DNA of 64,000 nt from Terramyces sp. JEL0728. Taxonomy: Eukaryota > Chytridiomycota > Chytridiomycetes > Rhizophydiales > Terramycetaceae. Numbering within the stretch: the first letter of the stretch is position 1; every line of letters starts with the position of its first letter. The translations under genes were made by a program, and so were the position numbers. The notes under the pieces were generated by a model. The model saw only the letters and a list, made by a program, of their open reading frames with translations, searched no databases and had not been told where the DNA came from. Below are positions 35,295-46,526 of this stretch, piece by piece. The stretch spans positions 1 to 64,000 of the forward strand of contig JADIIU010000057.1 of NCBI GenBank assembly GCA_027603945.1, written 5' to 3'.

Positions 35295-37414
35295 TTAACG
35301 AAAACCAAATGAATTCGCAGAAATACTAGACTCTGCGATGTGGATTAGGCCTTCCAACTGTCTGGACAGATCATTCGCCATTGGCCAGATCATTCCAATT
35401 CTTCTCATTGCTGGATAAATTGAAGAATTTATCATGCTTACTACCTGACTGAGGCGCTGTAAGTCGACTGGAGCCATTTGGAATACTGAGAGGGCGATTG
35501 AAGTTATTGTAAAAGTGAGGTTGCACACAGTTGAAGAACAAAACAACGGGGAAGGAATCTCGTTATTCAATTCAAACCCGACTGCTGCAGGGGTTGGCAG
35601 AATGTTTGGGAAATGCGCCATGTCAATTACATGTTTCTGACCGTTCAAGCACGCGAATATAATATCTTTTGAAGTGTAAGCACAGGGCTGCCCCAGCTGA
35701 AGTGAAAATAAAAGTAATGGATTGAATTGCGCAATGGAGAAATGGAGTAGTGTAAATAATGCCAAGCATGGACTAAAGTGAGGGTTCGGGTAGTATCTTT
35801 GAGGATACGACCCAAAAAACATGTAGCTTTCCAGTTCGACTGGGGGCGTGATAGTAAGCAAATGGCGAAGTATAAATTCATGCAACTGGACCCCTTTTTC
35901 GGAATTTTCTTGCACACTATTGAATTTTGTAGAGCGCGAAAACCGAATGATATCTCGCATCAATTTAATAAACCTGATTTGGGTTATTGAAGTAAAGAAA
36001 CTTTCTTGTGCAATTTCCAATTTTGTAATGGCGTCAATCTTCATCTGGTTAAACACATTGTCGTACACTGTGTTTTCCCATATCGAATTCAGGGCAAAAT
36101 TAGACTTGTTTTTTCTAAACTTGTTATATGGAGTAAATTTCCCATTATATATTGGGGCTTCTGGAAATAGCGATTCATCCAGCAGGAATCCTTGTCCTGT
36201 AGCGATAGAACTGTATGTATCCAAATTCAAAAACAGCGCCAGAAGGGATACTCGTTGAATACGCTCGTTTTCTGTCATCAATAGGACTGGTGGTTGCGCT
36301 CTGTACGAAGTAATGCTGTCAATAGTCATGATATTTGATTGGAACTGATTTTGAAAAATAGAGGCATCCAGGATCTTGTTGGATTTAAGAAGAGAAAATG
36401 CAATTGCTAAATTAACATCAATTACTCATAGCTTTCATGCCTTCATTTTTTTCTTGAATGGAAAACATGTTCACTGCGTGCAACAGTATTGCTCGTATGT
36501 CATCAATAACCTGCATAGTAGTCAAAATCTCGTTTTTAGTTCCTCTAGCTTCAAAATCATAGTCAAATTGTCTCGCCAACATCTTGCGATCTTCAAAGGT
36601 TGGGTTCGGGTTTCCTGGGATCAAATTCGGGTGCTTTGAATAAAATATAGCTTGAAACATTAATATCTTCTTCAAGTTTTCCGATAAATCCATAGACCTT
36701 GTTAGTACGCTAATACCTGCAAACCACTATATCATTATACGCATTGGCATTCGCATTACCGCCTGCAAACAAAACATAGCTCAACTCCAACAAATGTGAG
36801 GCAATTTCCTTTCCAACAGTAATTTGCGGTATTTTGGTAAAGAAAGTGTCCATTGAAGACTGGAATGCATTTTGAAAATTGATAATATCTGTTTCAGTCA
36901 GGGTAGAATCGCTAGGTGAAGGAGCTAGATTAATATGCTATTACTGTCATTCAGTCCCTCCGTTATCCTTCTCTGGTTGAAACCAGGGTTGAATATCTCT
37001 GCATTATATTTGGCCAGCAATCCTTCTGGGGTAGTTTGGCTCGCAACCACCACCTGGTTCTTTCTGCTGCTGCTGATAATCTTTGCCGCTTCTTGAAAAG
37101 CATCACATAGTGCATCAATATCCCTTCCGTTCTTTTCCATTACTTTATCGTCACTCTTCACAGCAATTAACGCTGCTTCAATCATATCCAGCTTCTCCAA
37201 TAATGAATCTACTTTATCGTCTTTTCTGCCGTTAGTCCATACAAACCTGCTTAACGGTGGTGCAGCGTAGGTGCATGCAGGGTTGTTGTCAAATGTCCTT
37301 TTCCAAATATTGACGCATGCTGGGGTTAATTCAGATTGTACTGGAACAGGGCTGCAGGCCATCGCACTTTCTCTTCTTTAACCTACAATGATCGCAAGGT
37401 CGCTTTGGCCTCAT
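35295..37414 (-). CDS. Zn2Cys6 transcription factor A
   Basis: Six exons with five introns (22, 21, 20, 19, 19 nt), 672 aa. The ATG at 37414 opens MRPKRPCDHCRLKKRKCDG and the zinc cluster continues PCSTC and, 13 residues later, CTY; the normal last loop is 6-9 residues. A short RKDDKVDSLLEKLDMIEAAL helix could dimerise. The rest (SKHPNLIPGNP, QPCAYTSKDIIFACL, GIPSPLFCSSTVC-like GxPSPLFC) is a fungal-factor middle region. It is paralogous to factor B directly upstream. Target genes cannot be inferred. Confidence 0.82.
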
Positions 37415-37701
37415 TATTTAATTCAACTTTTAGGGGAAACAGACTCTGGAAAAATTTCGATGTGCCACAATTACTAAATCAGGCTGATTCAAACGATATG
37501 ATCAGTGGGGTTGAATTGTTCATACTGAATTCAGAGTCTAAGCTGGTTTATCTAGAGGTTTGAGTTGACACAGATCCGCGCTTAATAACTGCTCGGTTGC
37601 TGGAACCAGTCAGCAAGTATGCCTGAGCAACTCTAGCAGCCTTCTCTGTAACCGCTGTGATAATTTCTAGGGAAAGCAGACTTTAATGAGAATTATATTT
37701 A

Positions 37702-39840
37702 TTACATTGGATATTGACTTACTTGTGGTGAATACTGGTTGTTAGTCTCCATCAGCTGAAGCAAATCTTTAAGGTACAAGGAATAGCGATTCGATACTGG
37801 CCACACCGCACCCATTTGCATGAACATTGGACACATCACATCTTTGACTATTTTTAGCACTGATTTCAAGAGGATGATATCAACCGGGGGTATTTGAAAT
37901 ACATTTAAACAGATTGTTGAAATAGCAAATGTGAGATTGGATAGTGTCGTTGAGCAAAATAGTGGAGATGGGATTCCAGAGTCCATTCTAATTGAAAATG
38001 CTTGGCCATCAATAATGTACGAATGTGCCTGATCAACCATGTCCTTTAGTCTCTTTAAGCAAGCATAGAGTATATCTCTAGAAGTGTAAACGCACGGCTG
38101 ATTTGCTTCCAAGGAAAATAGCAGGGAAGGATTGATTTGTGCAGCAGAGAGATGGAGCAGGGATAATAAGTCTAGACATCCAGTCATGTGAACATTAGGC
38201 GGCAATGTGGGCCCAGTACCAGGAGGAAAGACAAAAGAACTTCTAGGCATATGATTTTCAATGAAAATTAATACTTCTTGATGCAAATTCAGTGCTTTTT
38301 CCGAATTCTCCCTTACGTTTCCAAAATTAATGGATCTATTAAATCTAATTATTTTCCGCAGCAGTTTAACGTATCTAACTTGGAAAAATGATCGGGAAAA
38401 AGTATCATTTGGGTCGTCCATCTCTGATAACGACTTGTACTTCATTTCGCTAAACATATGATCAAATTGGCCATTCTCCCATATTGAAAACGCTGCATAA
38501 TCTTTGAAATTCTTTTGAATTGGTACTGGTGGGCTAGGGACTGTATTTGTATTCCAAGTTGGGTTGTCAGGGAATAGTGATTCGTCTAAAATGAATGCAT
38601 CTTTGGATGATATGGAATTCATTGTATCAACATGCAACAGAGACACAAGCACAGTTAATCTCTGAGCCTTATCGGCATCGTTCATGAACGAATTGGGCGA
38701 CAGCAAATCCTCCTGAGTCGGTAGTGAGGATATATCATCTATTGTCAAGTGGCGCTTTTCAAATCTATTCTGGAAAATCACTGGGTCTAATATTGAATGA
38801 GTTGTGATTAAAGAATACGCAGTTTCTGATATTAAACAAACTTACTAAGTGCACGAATACCAGCAGGCCGGTCCAATATCGTAAACATGTTATACGCTTC
38901 CACTACTAACGCAAGTATATCTGCAATAATCTGTTTACTAGAATGGGCTTTGTTGGGTATTAGCGCTCCGATTTCGTAGTTATACTGATATCTCCTGGCA
39001 TAAGCCAGCTTTTCATAGAATGACGGCACAGGGTTTCCCGGGATTAAATTGGGATGTTTGGAGTAGAACACAGCATGAAACATCATCGTCTTTCTGAGGT
39101 TTTCAGACAGCTCCCAGTTTCTACATTAACAAGAGATAACCTAGCTATGAGGATATTATTGTAGCCCTTGTAATTTGAAGCTGCTCCAGAGAAGAGTACG
39201 TAGCTCAACTCTAATAAATGAGATTCTATTAGTAATTCTTCTTCATAGGGTCGCTGGTATAAATTATAAGGTAATTCCTTGATCATATTAGGTGGTGGAG
39301 ATGAAAATGCAGGGATATCGAAAATCTCAGAATTGGCTACTACAATGAAATAATACTTACTAAATGGAAAGTCGAGGTGGGGTAAATTCTTTGTAGAATC
39401 AGAGTTTGGAGAAAATGAAGCATTTGAAGCTGCTTTCTTTACTTCATTGTGCTCCAGCTGTTTTTGGTATCGAGGATCATTTTTGATCATAAAAGATGAT
39501 TCCTCGAATGCCTCGGATAGGTTCTGAATGATTGCACCGCTCTTTTGCATAATCACTCCGTCCTGTTTTACTGCCATCAGCGCCTGCTCTATTGATTCCA
39601 ATTTCTGCAGTAAAGCCGTCGTTTTTTCGTCTTTTCTTATATAAATCAATTAAATACCTTGGAATTGGTTTCTGATCAAATGTACACTGCCCTACTTCTC
39701 CAGTTTTCTTCCACCTTGATTAAATGTAATTACCATTCGACGCATGTTGTGCAGGGCTGTTTCTGATCACATTTTCTCTTTCGTATCCTGCAAGAATCGC
39801 TCATGTTAATATGAACTCACCAAGGTCTCTTCTGCTTCAT
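37702..39840 (-). CDS. Zn2Cys6 transcription factor B
   Basis: Seven exons, 671 aa, one residue shorter than its neighbour A. The ATG at 39840 gives MKQKRPCDSCRIRKRKCD, then PCTTC and a last cysteine 12 residues later. The first intron (21 nt) splits the codon of the first zinc-binding Cys. Another 21-nt intron near 39340-39360 contains no stop in frame, so its retention would add seven residues. Later segments match A: SKHPNLIPGNPVPSF, QPCVYTSRDILYACL, DSGIPSPLFCSTTL. Stop TAA overlaps AATAAA. Confidence 0.82.
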
Positions 39841-40681
39841 TCCTAGGTATGGTAAGGAGTTTTTCAAGAATATAAGACATGGATCCCGACTCGTTGTGTG
39901 ACAGCGTATGACACCAATTTCAAATCTGCAAGGATAGATGGGAGGGAATCAGTAGAAATCGAGGAGAGTTAGTAGGCACAGAGATAAGTCAATTTTAATA
40001 TAATTGCTTGGTGTTGCAGATCGGCCCCGCACAGAGAAGATTTCTGAATCACCTTGTGATTTGTGTGGCTGACATTGAACTAAATTACTTTATAAACCCG
40101 AGGCAAATATCCACCAGCTATAAGACGCTGAAACGGCTTCATGGGGGTATTCGAACAAATGGCACAAATTTTTCCAGCTATAAATCCAAAGTATTTCAGA
40201 GCCAAATTCGTGCTCACTAGGTTGGGGTCATGTGTCTTCACTAGACCTCAGCTGACTAGGGTCTGTCGCCAAAAAACCTGGGATTGGTTGCTTGGTATAT
40301 CTTGCTGGCTCAAGAAGAGACCGGACACAGCATTTGAAGGCTGCTCTACCTGCATCTGCCAAGTTTACCCCCAGACGCAATTTCGGGGAAAAAGGGCCGA
40401 TTTTCTTACTGAAAGGTGCGACAATCTGAAATATGCTTGCGGGATAACCGTTGGACATCATGTGCTTCGATTCGCTTGCTCAACCCCCCAGATTTCCATT
40501 CGCTTGTAACACTTGGAACCTGTGCATGTGAGGCTCGAGACACGAGGTAGATGACTTATTAATGGAAAGAGACAACTGAAAATCAACCTTTAAATCTTTT
40601 ACTAGTAGTTTGGCGTCGATAATTGCGTATGGATTCGGCTTACAATAGTTCAAGAATCACCATAAAAGCATAGCCGTTCAT
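39841..40681. other. intergenic, no gene recognised
   Basis: The longest open frame (40141-40509, plus strand) is Cys/Arg-rich and unlike any known family; I do not call it. No tRNA fold found by eye. Confidence 0.45.
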
Positions 40682-41666
40682 TCAGATCTCCCTCACGTCC
40701 TTACTGGATGAAATCATACTACATTAAGAGCCACTTACCTGCTAATGTTTCCATGAACTGCCTTTGGTTCCAAATCCGCAGATTTGCGCTGTTTGATGCC
40801 AAAGTGCTCGCAAAACAAGGAATAAAATCTGAAATCTAAAAAGATTGTCACCAGCGAAGTTGCAGGAAAGCATATCACTACACACACAAAAGTAATAAAA
40901 TCAAAAACCGGGCTGACATCTTCACCCGTAGTATATTCATACAGGATCACTGTTAATTACCGGTTACCTTTATCAAATAAGGTGTCCAAAGGTTGATAAA
41001 TGTATTACAAGTGATGTATGAGCTTTTTACTACGCTTTTTTCTCTCATTTGCATTCCTGCGTGTTGTGCAGACACCATTTTAATAGCTTGGTTGATTTTG
41101 TTCCATATTTGGTAGTAGCAATAAACAAGTACTGTTATGCTGACTGTTTGTAGTATCATGATTAATGTAAATATAAATGTAGCACATGGAGATTTTAACC
41201 AAAATGCTGGTGTGCATTGGATTTGCGATTCCTCCGGCAGTACTACACCCGGAGTGCAGAGTGATGGCAGCGCAGCAAGGCAAGTAGAGCCAACAAATAT
41301 CCCAAGTATGATCTTTAATATGCTTTTTCGTGATAGTGTGATTTGCTTCACCACTGTCAAATACCTTTCAACCGCAATAAGAGCAAAAGTATACGCATTT
41401 GAAATACATATAATGAACGCAAACATCTGGCATATAATGCATGCTATTTTCCCCATTGCAAATCCGTTTTCCTTGTTGACCATACTTTCAATAGCCATTA
41501 CAACCAGGCAGCCGGACGTGTTTACAATACTAAGGTAGATCGGAAACAGCATGTTTGGTACAACAGACTTTTTAAATGTAACTATGATTGGAAGTGCTGA
41601 AAACGGTATTCCGATTGCGCTTAGTACGATCAGAGTAATTGTAAATGGCCCAACCGCGTCTGCCAT
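40682..41666 (-). CDS. class A-like seven-helix receptor 1
   Basis: Starts at the ATG at 41666 (MADAVGPFTITLIVL). Seven hydrophobic helices; a Cys at the top of helix 3 (ACIICQ) and another in loop 2 (CTPAFW) could form the class A disulfide; helix 3 ends AVERYLTVV, an E/DRY motif; helix 6 has LWTPYLIK; helix 7 is FVCVVICFPATSLVTIF. No retinal lysine in helix 7. A 20-nt intron near 40717-40736 leads to a C-terminal tail MISSSKDVREI. The helix 6-7 junction at 40948-40967 does not resolve to a normal intron: the GT-AG 18-mer breaks the frame. It may be a damaged gene. Paralogue of receptor 2. Confidence 0.65.
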
Positions 41667-41745
41667 TTGTAAGTGCTTTGATGACGTGAAGGTAAAATAT
41701 GATTCAAATTTATGGATATTATTCTGGGACCACAGATAGTTTTTA

Positions 41746-42736
41746 TTACGAATAGTCTCTGTGAGTGGAATCCCTTCTCGCTGAAACACTAGAATTAGTC
41801 AGTGCTTACTGCTGGGAATTACTATGAGAAACGGAATTAGAACTCCTTTCAGTGGTTCTAATATTAAATAATTCGCAGTATAGATTATAAAACCTATAGT
41901 CCAAGAATATTGAGCATAACGAAGTAGCTGGCAAACTGGTAACAACAAAAAAAAATGAAATAAAGTCAACCCAATCTGGAGCATCCACACCACCAATGAA
42001 TTCATAAAAAATCTGAATGTAAGCGCATTGTTACCTTTAGAAGAAATGGAGTCCAGAGTACTATAAAGGTGAAACAAGTGATTATTGAACTATACAACAA
42101 ACTCTTTTCCTTGTCCTGTTGAGTTTTTGATTTGAGCGAAACCTGTTTAACTATTTTACTATACTTTGTCCACACCGTGAAATAGCATCCAATCAGAGTA
42201 TTGACGCTAAGGACAATAACCGTCATGTCCATAACGAAACTGACTGTAACTCCAGCATTTCCTCTCCACCAAAACGCTGGGGTGCATTGCAACAGCGATG
42301 CTTCAGGGATAATCATAGACTTGTCAACCATCACCGGCACACAAGCCAGCACAATCGAAAGACAAAAAATCCCTCCAAGGATTGATAGTACCAGTCCGCG
42401 CGAAAGAATCTTTTGTTTTACTACAACCAGGAATCTATCAATAGCAATCATTGTAAACGCAGAGATATTTGATACACAGATTATATACGCAATAATTTGA
42501 TTAAGAGTACACCCTAGTCCTGGTGATATTCCATTGTCTTTGTTGATCATTGCTTGGTATAATAGCACATAAATGCATCCCAACGTATTGATTATACAGA
42601 GATATATCGAGTATAGCATATTCGGCACGATTTTTTTCCTGAATGATACAATGAACGGAAGGGCTGATAGCGGTGCTCCAATTACACTGAGGATAATATT
42701 TACTGCTGTGAATGGCCGGACAGTGATAGGGATCAT
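41746..42736 (-). CDS. class A-like seven-helix receptor 2
   Basis: Three exons with introns of 22 nt (about 42014-42035) and 21 nt (about 41786-41806), 315 aa. From MIPITVRPFTAVNIIL: helix 1-2 with FRKKIVPNMLYSIY, helix 3 Cys (GCTLNQIIAYI) and AIDRFLVVVKQ (D-R-F for DRY), loop 2 CTPAFWW, helix 6 VLWTPFLLK, helix 7 VVTSLPATSLCSIFLDYRFY. This layout suggests a G-protein-coupled receptor; ligand unknown. C-terminal tail is Ser-rich. It lies 79 nt upstream of receptor 1 in the same orientation. Stop overlaps AATAAA. Confidence 0.75.
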
Positions 42737-42920
42737 TTTAGGAGAAAATTGGATGACGTTGGATTCAAAACAATACGGGGCAAATCGACGTGATTTATTG
42801 TAGAGAATTGATGAACATCCAGTAATTTGGTAACTCGCCAATTCGAATATCAACAAAGAACTGCTTACCAGCAAAAAACTAGATTTAGGAAATGCTTTTA
42901 TTAATACACGATAACGAAAT

Positions 42921-44516
42921 TTAGTTTCTTCTGCTGATATGCACCATCATTCCAGACTTGAGGCCATATGTGATTGATAAGGTTGGGTCTAGCGGATAAT
43001 CCGGATCAAGTGCAAATGTGAATTTTTGAATCAATCCAATGAGGATAATCTAAATTAATAAAAGCATACCTTTGCTTCAATTACAGCCATTTTTTGTCCA
43101 ATACAGTTTCTTGGGCCATCACCAAATGGAAGGAAGGCACCAACAACCGGAGGGTTCTCCCATCTATCTGGATTAAATTGGAGCGGGTCTTTGTAATATT
43201 CACTACTGTGCTGAATGCCTCTAATGTTGACTACAACTCGAGTCTGCTTTGGAATAAAGTGGCCAAGCACTGTAGTGTCTTCGGCAGTTTCTCTCATTAA
43301 ACTAGGCACGACAGGATGGAGTCTCTGCGCTTCTTTAAAGATGTAATCCAAGAACCTATGGTTAATAGAGCGTACTTTAATGAGGGCAGGAGTTCAAGTA
43401 AATTGTCATTTGTAAAATCAATAGATTGGACTTCCTCAAAGAGTCTCTTTTCAATATGAGGGTTCTTGCAGAGCTCCAAAACAACAAAGGTCAAGGTATT
43501 GGCAGTGGTTCTATTATTAGTCGTTAAATACTCATGGCCGGCAAAAAAGAATCCAACAAGCTCACCAAATACTTCTTCCTTGCTCATCAACTAAATTAGC
43601 GTGAACTTTACCCCGTTATCCTGTGATATTAAGAGGCGGTGTAGGACATCCATATCCCAGCTCTCTTGAACCACTTGCTTGTTTTCAATCTTTTCCAATC
43701 TTTCGTTTGCTAGGTCTGTAAGCAGTTTGTCGACATTCTTTTTAGCATTTACAAATTCTCGGTTTGTATTGCTGATGCCCAATATTTTCCACAGTATTCT
43801 TGGAGTAGCTATTCTAAAGGGAAGGAATTTGGTGGTGATTGTTTCCAAATCTTCCCAGCTACCAGTACTGCGCTCGTCCAAAGTTTCCACCGCTCCCATT
43901 GAATGCCCAAACGCTACCTTTCCACTAAATTAGCTTATCATTACATAATATCCAAGGTCGTACAAGATAAAACCGAGTGCATGTTAAGTTTGACATTGCC
44001 GTTTGCCAATTTTGAGTTGATTTTAGCTTCAAGCTCCAAAACGGTAGTTCGTGAGACTTCAGCAGTATGTCTAAGATGAGTTGGTCCAAAAGCAGGTTGA
44101 AGCAACTTTCGGTGTCTTTTCCACAGGTCATTCGATGGCAGAATAAACAAGGCATAATCCAGCAAGTCGATTTGCTTGAATCTCTCGAAACCAACTTTTG
44201 TGAAACTGGTAGTTTCAGTCAAAATTCTCTTGGCTTCCTTTGCATCGGATACTACAACAGCTTCGCCAGCTACTCCAGGGAATTTAAAGATCTTCCCATA
44301 CCTACCGAGGTAGTTCTCGAAGAAGGCATAGATTTTGCGACGGCGCACATACGTAAAAGCTTCAAAACTTGCAAATATTGGCGGATATATCGGCCCAGGA
44401 ATGGATCGCAGTGGTGAAAAGAACTGCTTAAAGAATTTGTAGGTGAGGTAAGCTATAATGGTCGAAAATACTGTCGTCTTTGGACTGCTGATAACTGTTT
44501 CCCAAAACTGTTCCAT
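42921..44516 (-). CDS. microsomal cytochrome P450, copy 1
   Basis: Six exons with introns of 20, 21, 21, 20 and 20 nt, 497 aa. N-terminal membrane anchor then basic residues and PLRSIPGPIYPP hinge; helix C WKRHRKLLQPAF; helix I FFFAGHETTANTL; E-x-x-R in KEAQRLHPVV; haem loop FGDGPRNCIGQ with the thiolate Cys. An intron at 43511-43531 cuts the oxygen-binding AGHE-TT motif and has no in-frame stop. Related to fungal CYP families near CYP4; substrate unknown. Its paralogue lies 2 kb away across CCT4. Confidence 0.9.
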
Positions 44517-44750
44517 AATGAGGTGTAAACTGCGGAATCCGTTAACCTTTTTATAGCCACTGTGACGGTTGCATCCTACCCGGCCCGGGTCGGCCGATAG
44601 CCCGAGTTGTTCTTAATATATAAAGTCGCAAATAAATGAAATTTCACCTCATTTTTCTTATTTTTACTATTATGAGATTGCCAGCTGTTGTATTACTCGC
44701 AGATCATTTTGTGTTGGCTTGAATTTTTCTCTTTTTTCTTCAAAGATCTA

Positions 44751-46433
44751 ATGGCGACCACAGCATCTGCACCAAAACAAACTCAATTTAGAGACAAAGA
44801 AAAGCCAAAGGAGGTGCGATCAAGTAATATTATTGCAGCCAAAGGTATTTTTATAATTTATGCCAGCTGTTGCGGACGCGATCAGAACTAGTTTGGGACC
44901 AAAAGGAATGGACAAGATGGTACATTTTTCAATGATTCTAGATTCAATTTGGAAAAGGAGAAGTCGTTATTACTAACGATGGTGCTACTATCTTGAAGCA
45001 TATGGCAGTTATGCATCCAGCCGCTAAAATGGTATTTGATTTCTAATGTAGTTGGTTGATTTGTCTGCCGCTCAAGATGTTGAAGCTGGAGATGGTACTA
45101 CTTCAGTTGTAGTATTGGCTGGAAGCTTATTGACTGCTGCTGAAAGTTTGCTCCACCAAGGAATTCACCCAACTATCATTGCAGAGTCTTTCACCAGGGC
45201 TGCTGAAATCTCTTCTCATTACTTGGAAGAGATCTCAACCAAGCTTGATCTTACTGACAGAGAATCTTTATTGAGAGCAGCATCCACATCTTTAAACTCA
45301 AAGATTGTTTCTCAATATTCTACACTTTTATCACCTATCGCCGTCGATTCAGTCCTTAAAGTTATAGATCCAACAGTCGCAACTAATGTGGATTTAAGAG
45401 ATATTCGTCTAGTAACCAAACTGGGTGGAACTATCGACGATACGGTCATGGTTGACGGATTGGTGTTAACTCAAAATGTTATTACTAGCGGTGGTGGTCC
45501 AAATAGAATGGAAAAGGCAAAGATCGCTTTGATCCAATTCCAACTATCCCCTCCAAAGCCAGATGTAGCAGATCTTTAATGTAGATTGACAACCAAGTCA
45601 TTGTGAATGATTATCGCCAAATGGACAAAATTTTGAAGGAAGAACGTCAATACTTATTGAACCTCTGCAAAAAAATCAAGAAAAGCGGATGCAATGTATT
45701 GTTGATTCAAAAATCCATCCTCAGAGATGCTGTAAACGACTTGTCACTGCATTTTTTGGCCAAATTGAAAATTTTGGCAATCAAGGAAATCGAACGTGAC
45801 GAAGTTGAATTTATCTGCAAGGTATGTTTGCCTCTAAATTAGTCTACCGGCTGCAAACCAATTGCTGATATTGAATCCTTTACCGAAGATAAATTAGGAT
45901 ATGCAAATATGGTTGAAGAAGTTTCAAGCATGGGTGCCAGATATGTCCAGATCACTGGGGTAAAGAATGCAGGAAAGTCCGTCAGCGTTTTGATTAGAGG
46001 TGCAAACCAGCTTGTTTTGGAAGAAGCCGAAAGATCGTTACACGATGCTTTATGTGTCATTCGTTGTTTAGTTAAAAAGAGAGCTTTGATTGCTGGAGGA
46101 GGTGCTCCTGAAGTATACATTTCCCAAAAACTCCAACATTTGGCTAAATCTTTAAAGGGAATGGAAGCTTACTGTTTCCAAGAATTTGCAAATGCTCTTG
46201 AAGTTATTCCATATACTTTGGCTGAAAATGCAGGTCTCAATCCTATTAGAATTGTTACTGAATTACGCAACAGACACGCTAATGGAGAAATAACTGCTGG
46301 AATTAATGTGCGTAAGGGCACTATCAGCAATATCTTGGAAGAAAACGTTATTCAGCCTTTGTTAGTTTCTACTAGTGCAATTACCCTTGCATCTGAAACT
46401 GTCAAAATGATCATGAAAATTGATGATATGTAA
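44751..46433 (+). CDS. CCT4: T-complex chaperonin subunit delta
   Basis: Six exons with introns of 22, 22, 20, 20 and 21 nt, 525 aa. Subunit of the cytosolic TRiC/CCT ring that folds actin and tubulin. Marks: [41 protein letters not shown], the ATPase motif [27 protein letters not shown], and [10 protein letters not shown]. The N-terminal pattern and [20 protein letters not shown] identify the delta subunit. I use the ATG at 44751, not the upstream frame extension. Divergent from P450 copy 1. Confidence 0.94.
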
Positions 46434-46526
46434 GATTATTTATTAACTGTAGTGTCGCTGTTCGTTAAATTCTTAATAAATCTATATTTTTGATTTAATT
46501 CACTTTCTTTGTTCACGTCATTCCCA

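Noticed and set aside
40141..40165. TTCGAA-containing stretch resembling a tRNA T-arm
   Set aside because: No matching acceptor, D or anticodon stems could be drawn around it.
40141..40509. 122-aa open frame on the plus strand
   Set aside because: Cys/Arg-rich without family likeness, no TATA or poly(A) signal in place, not extended by plausible introns.
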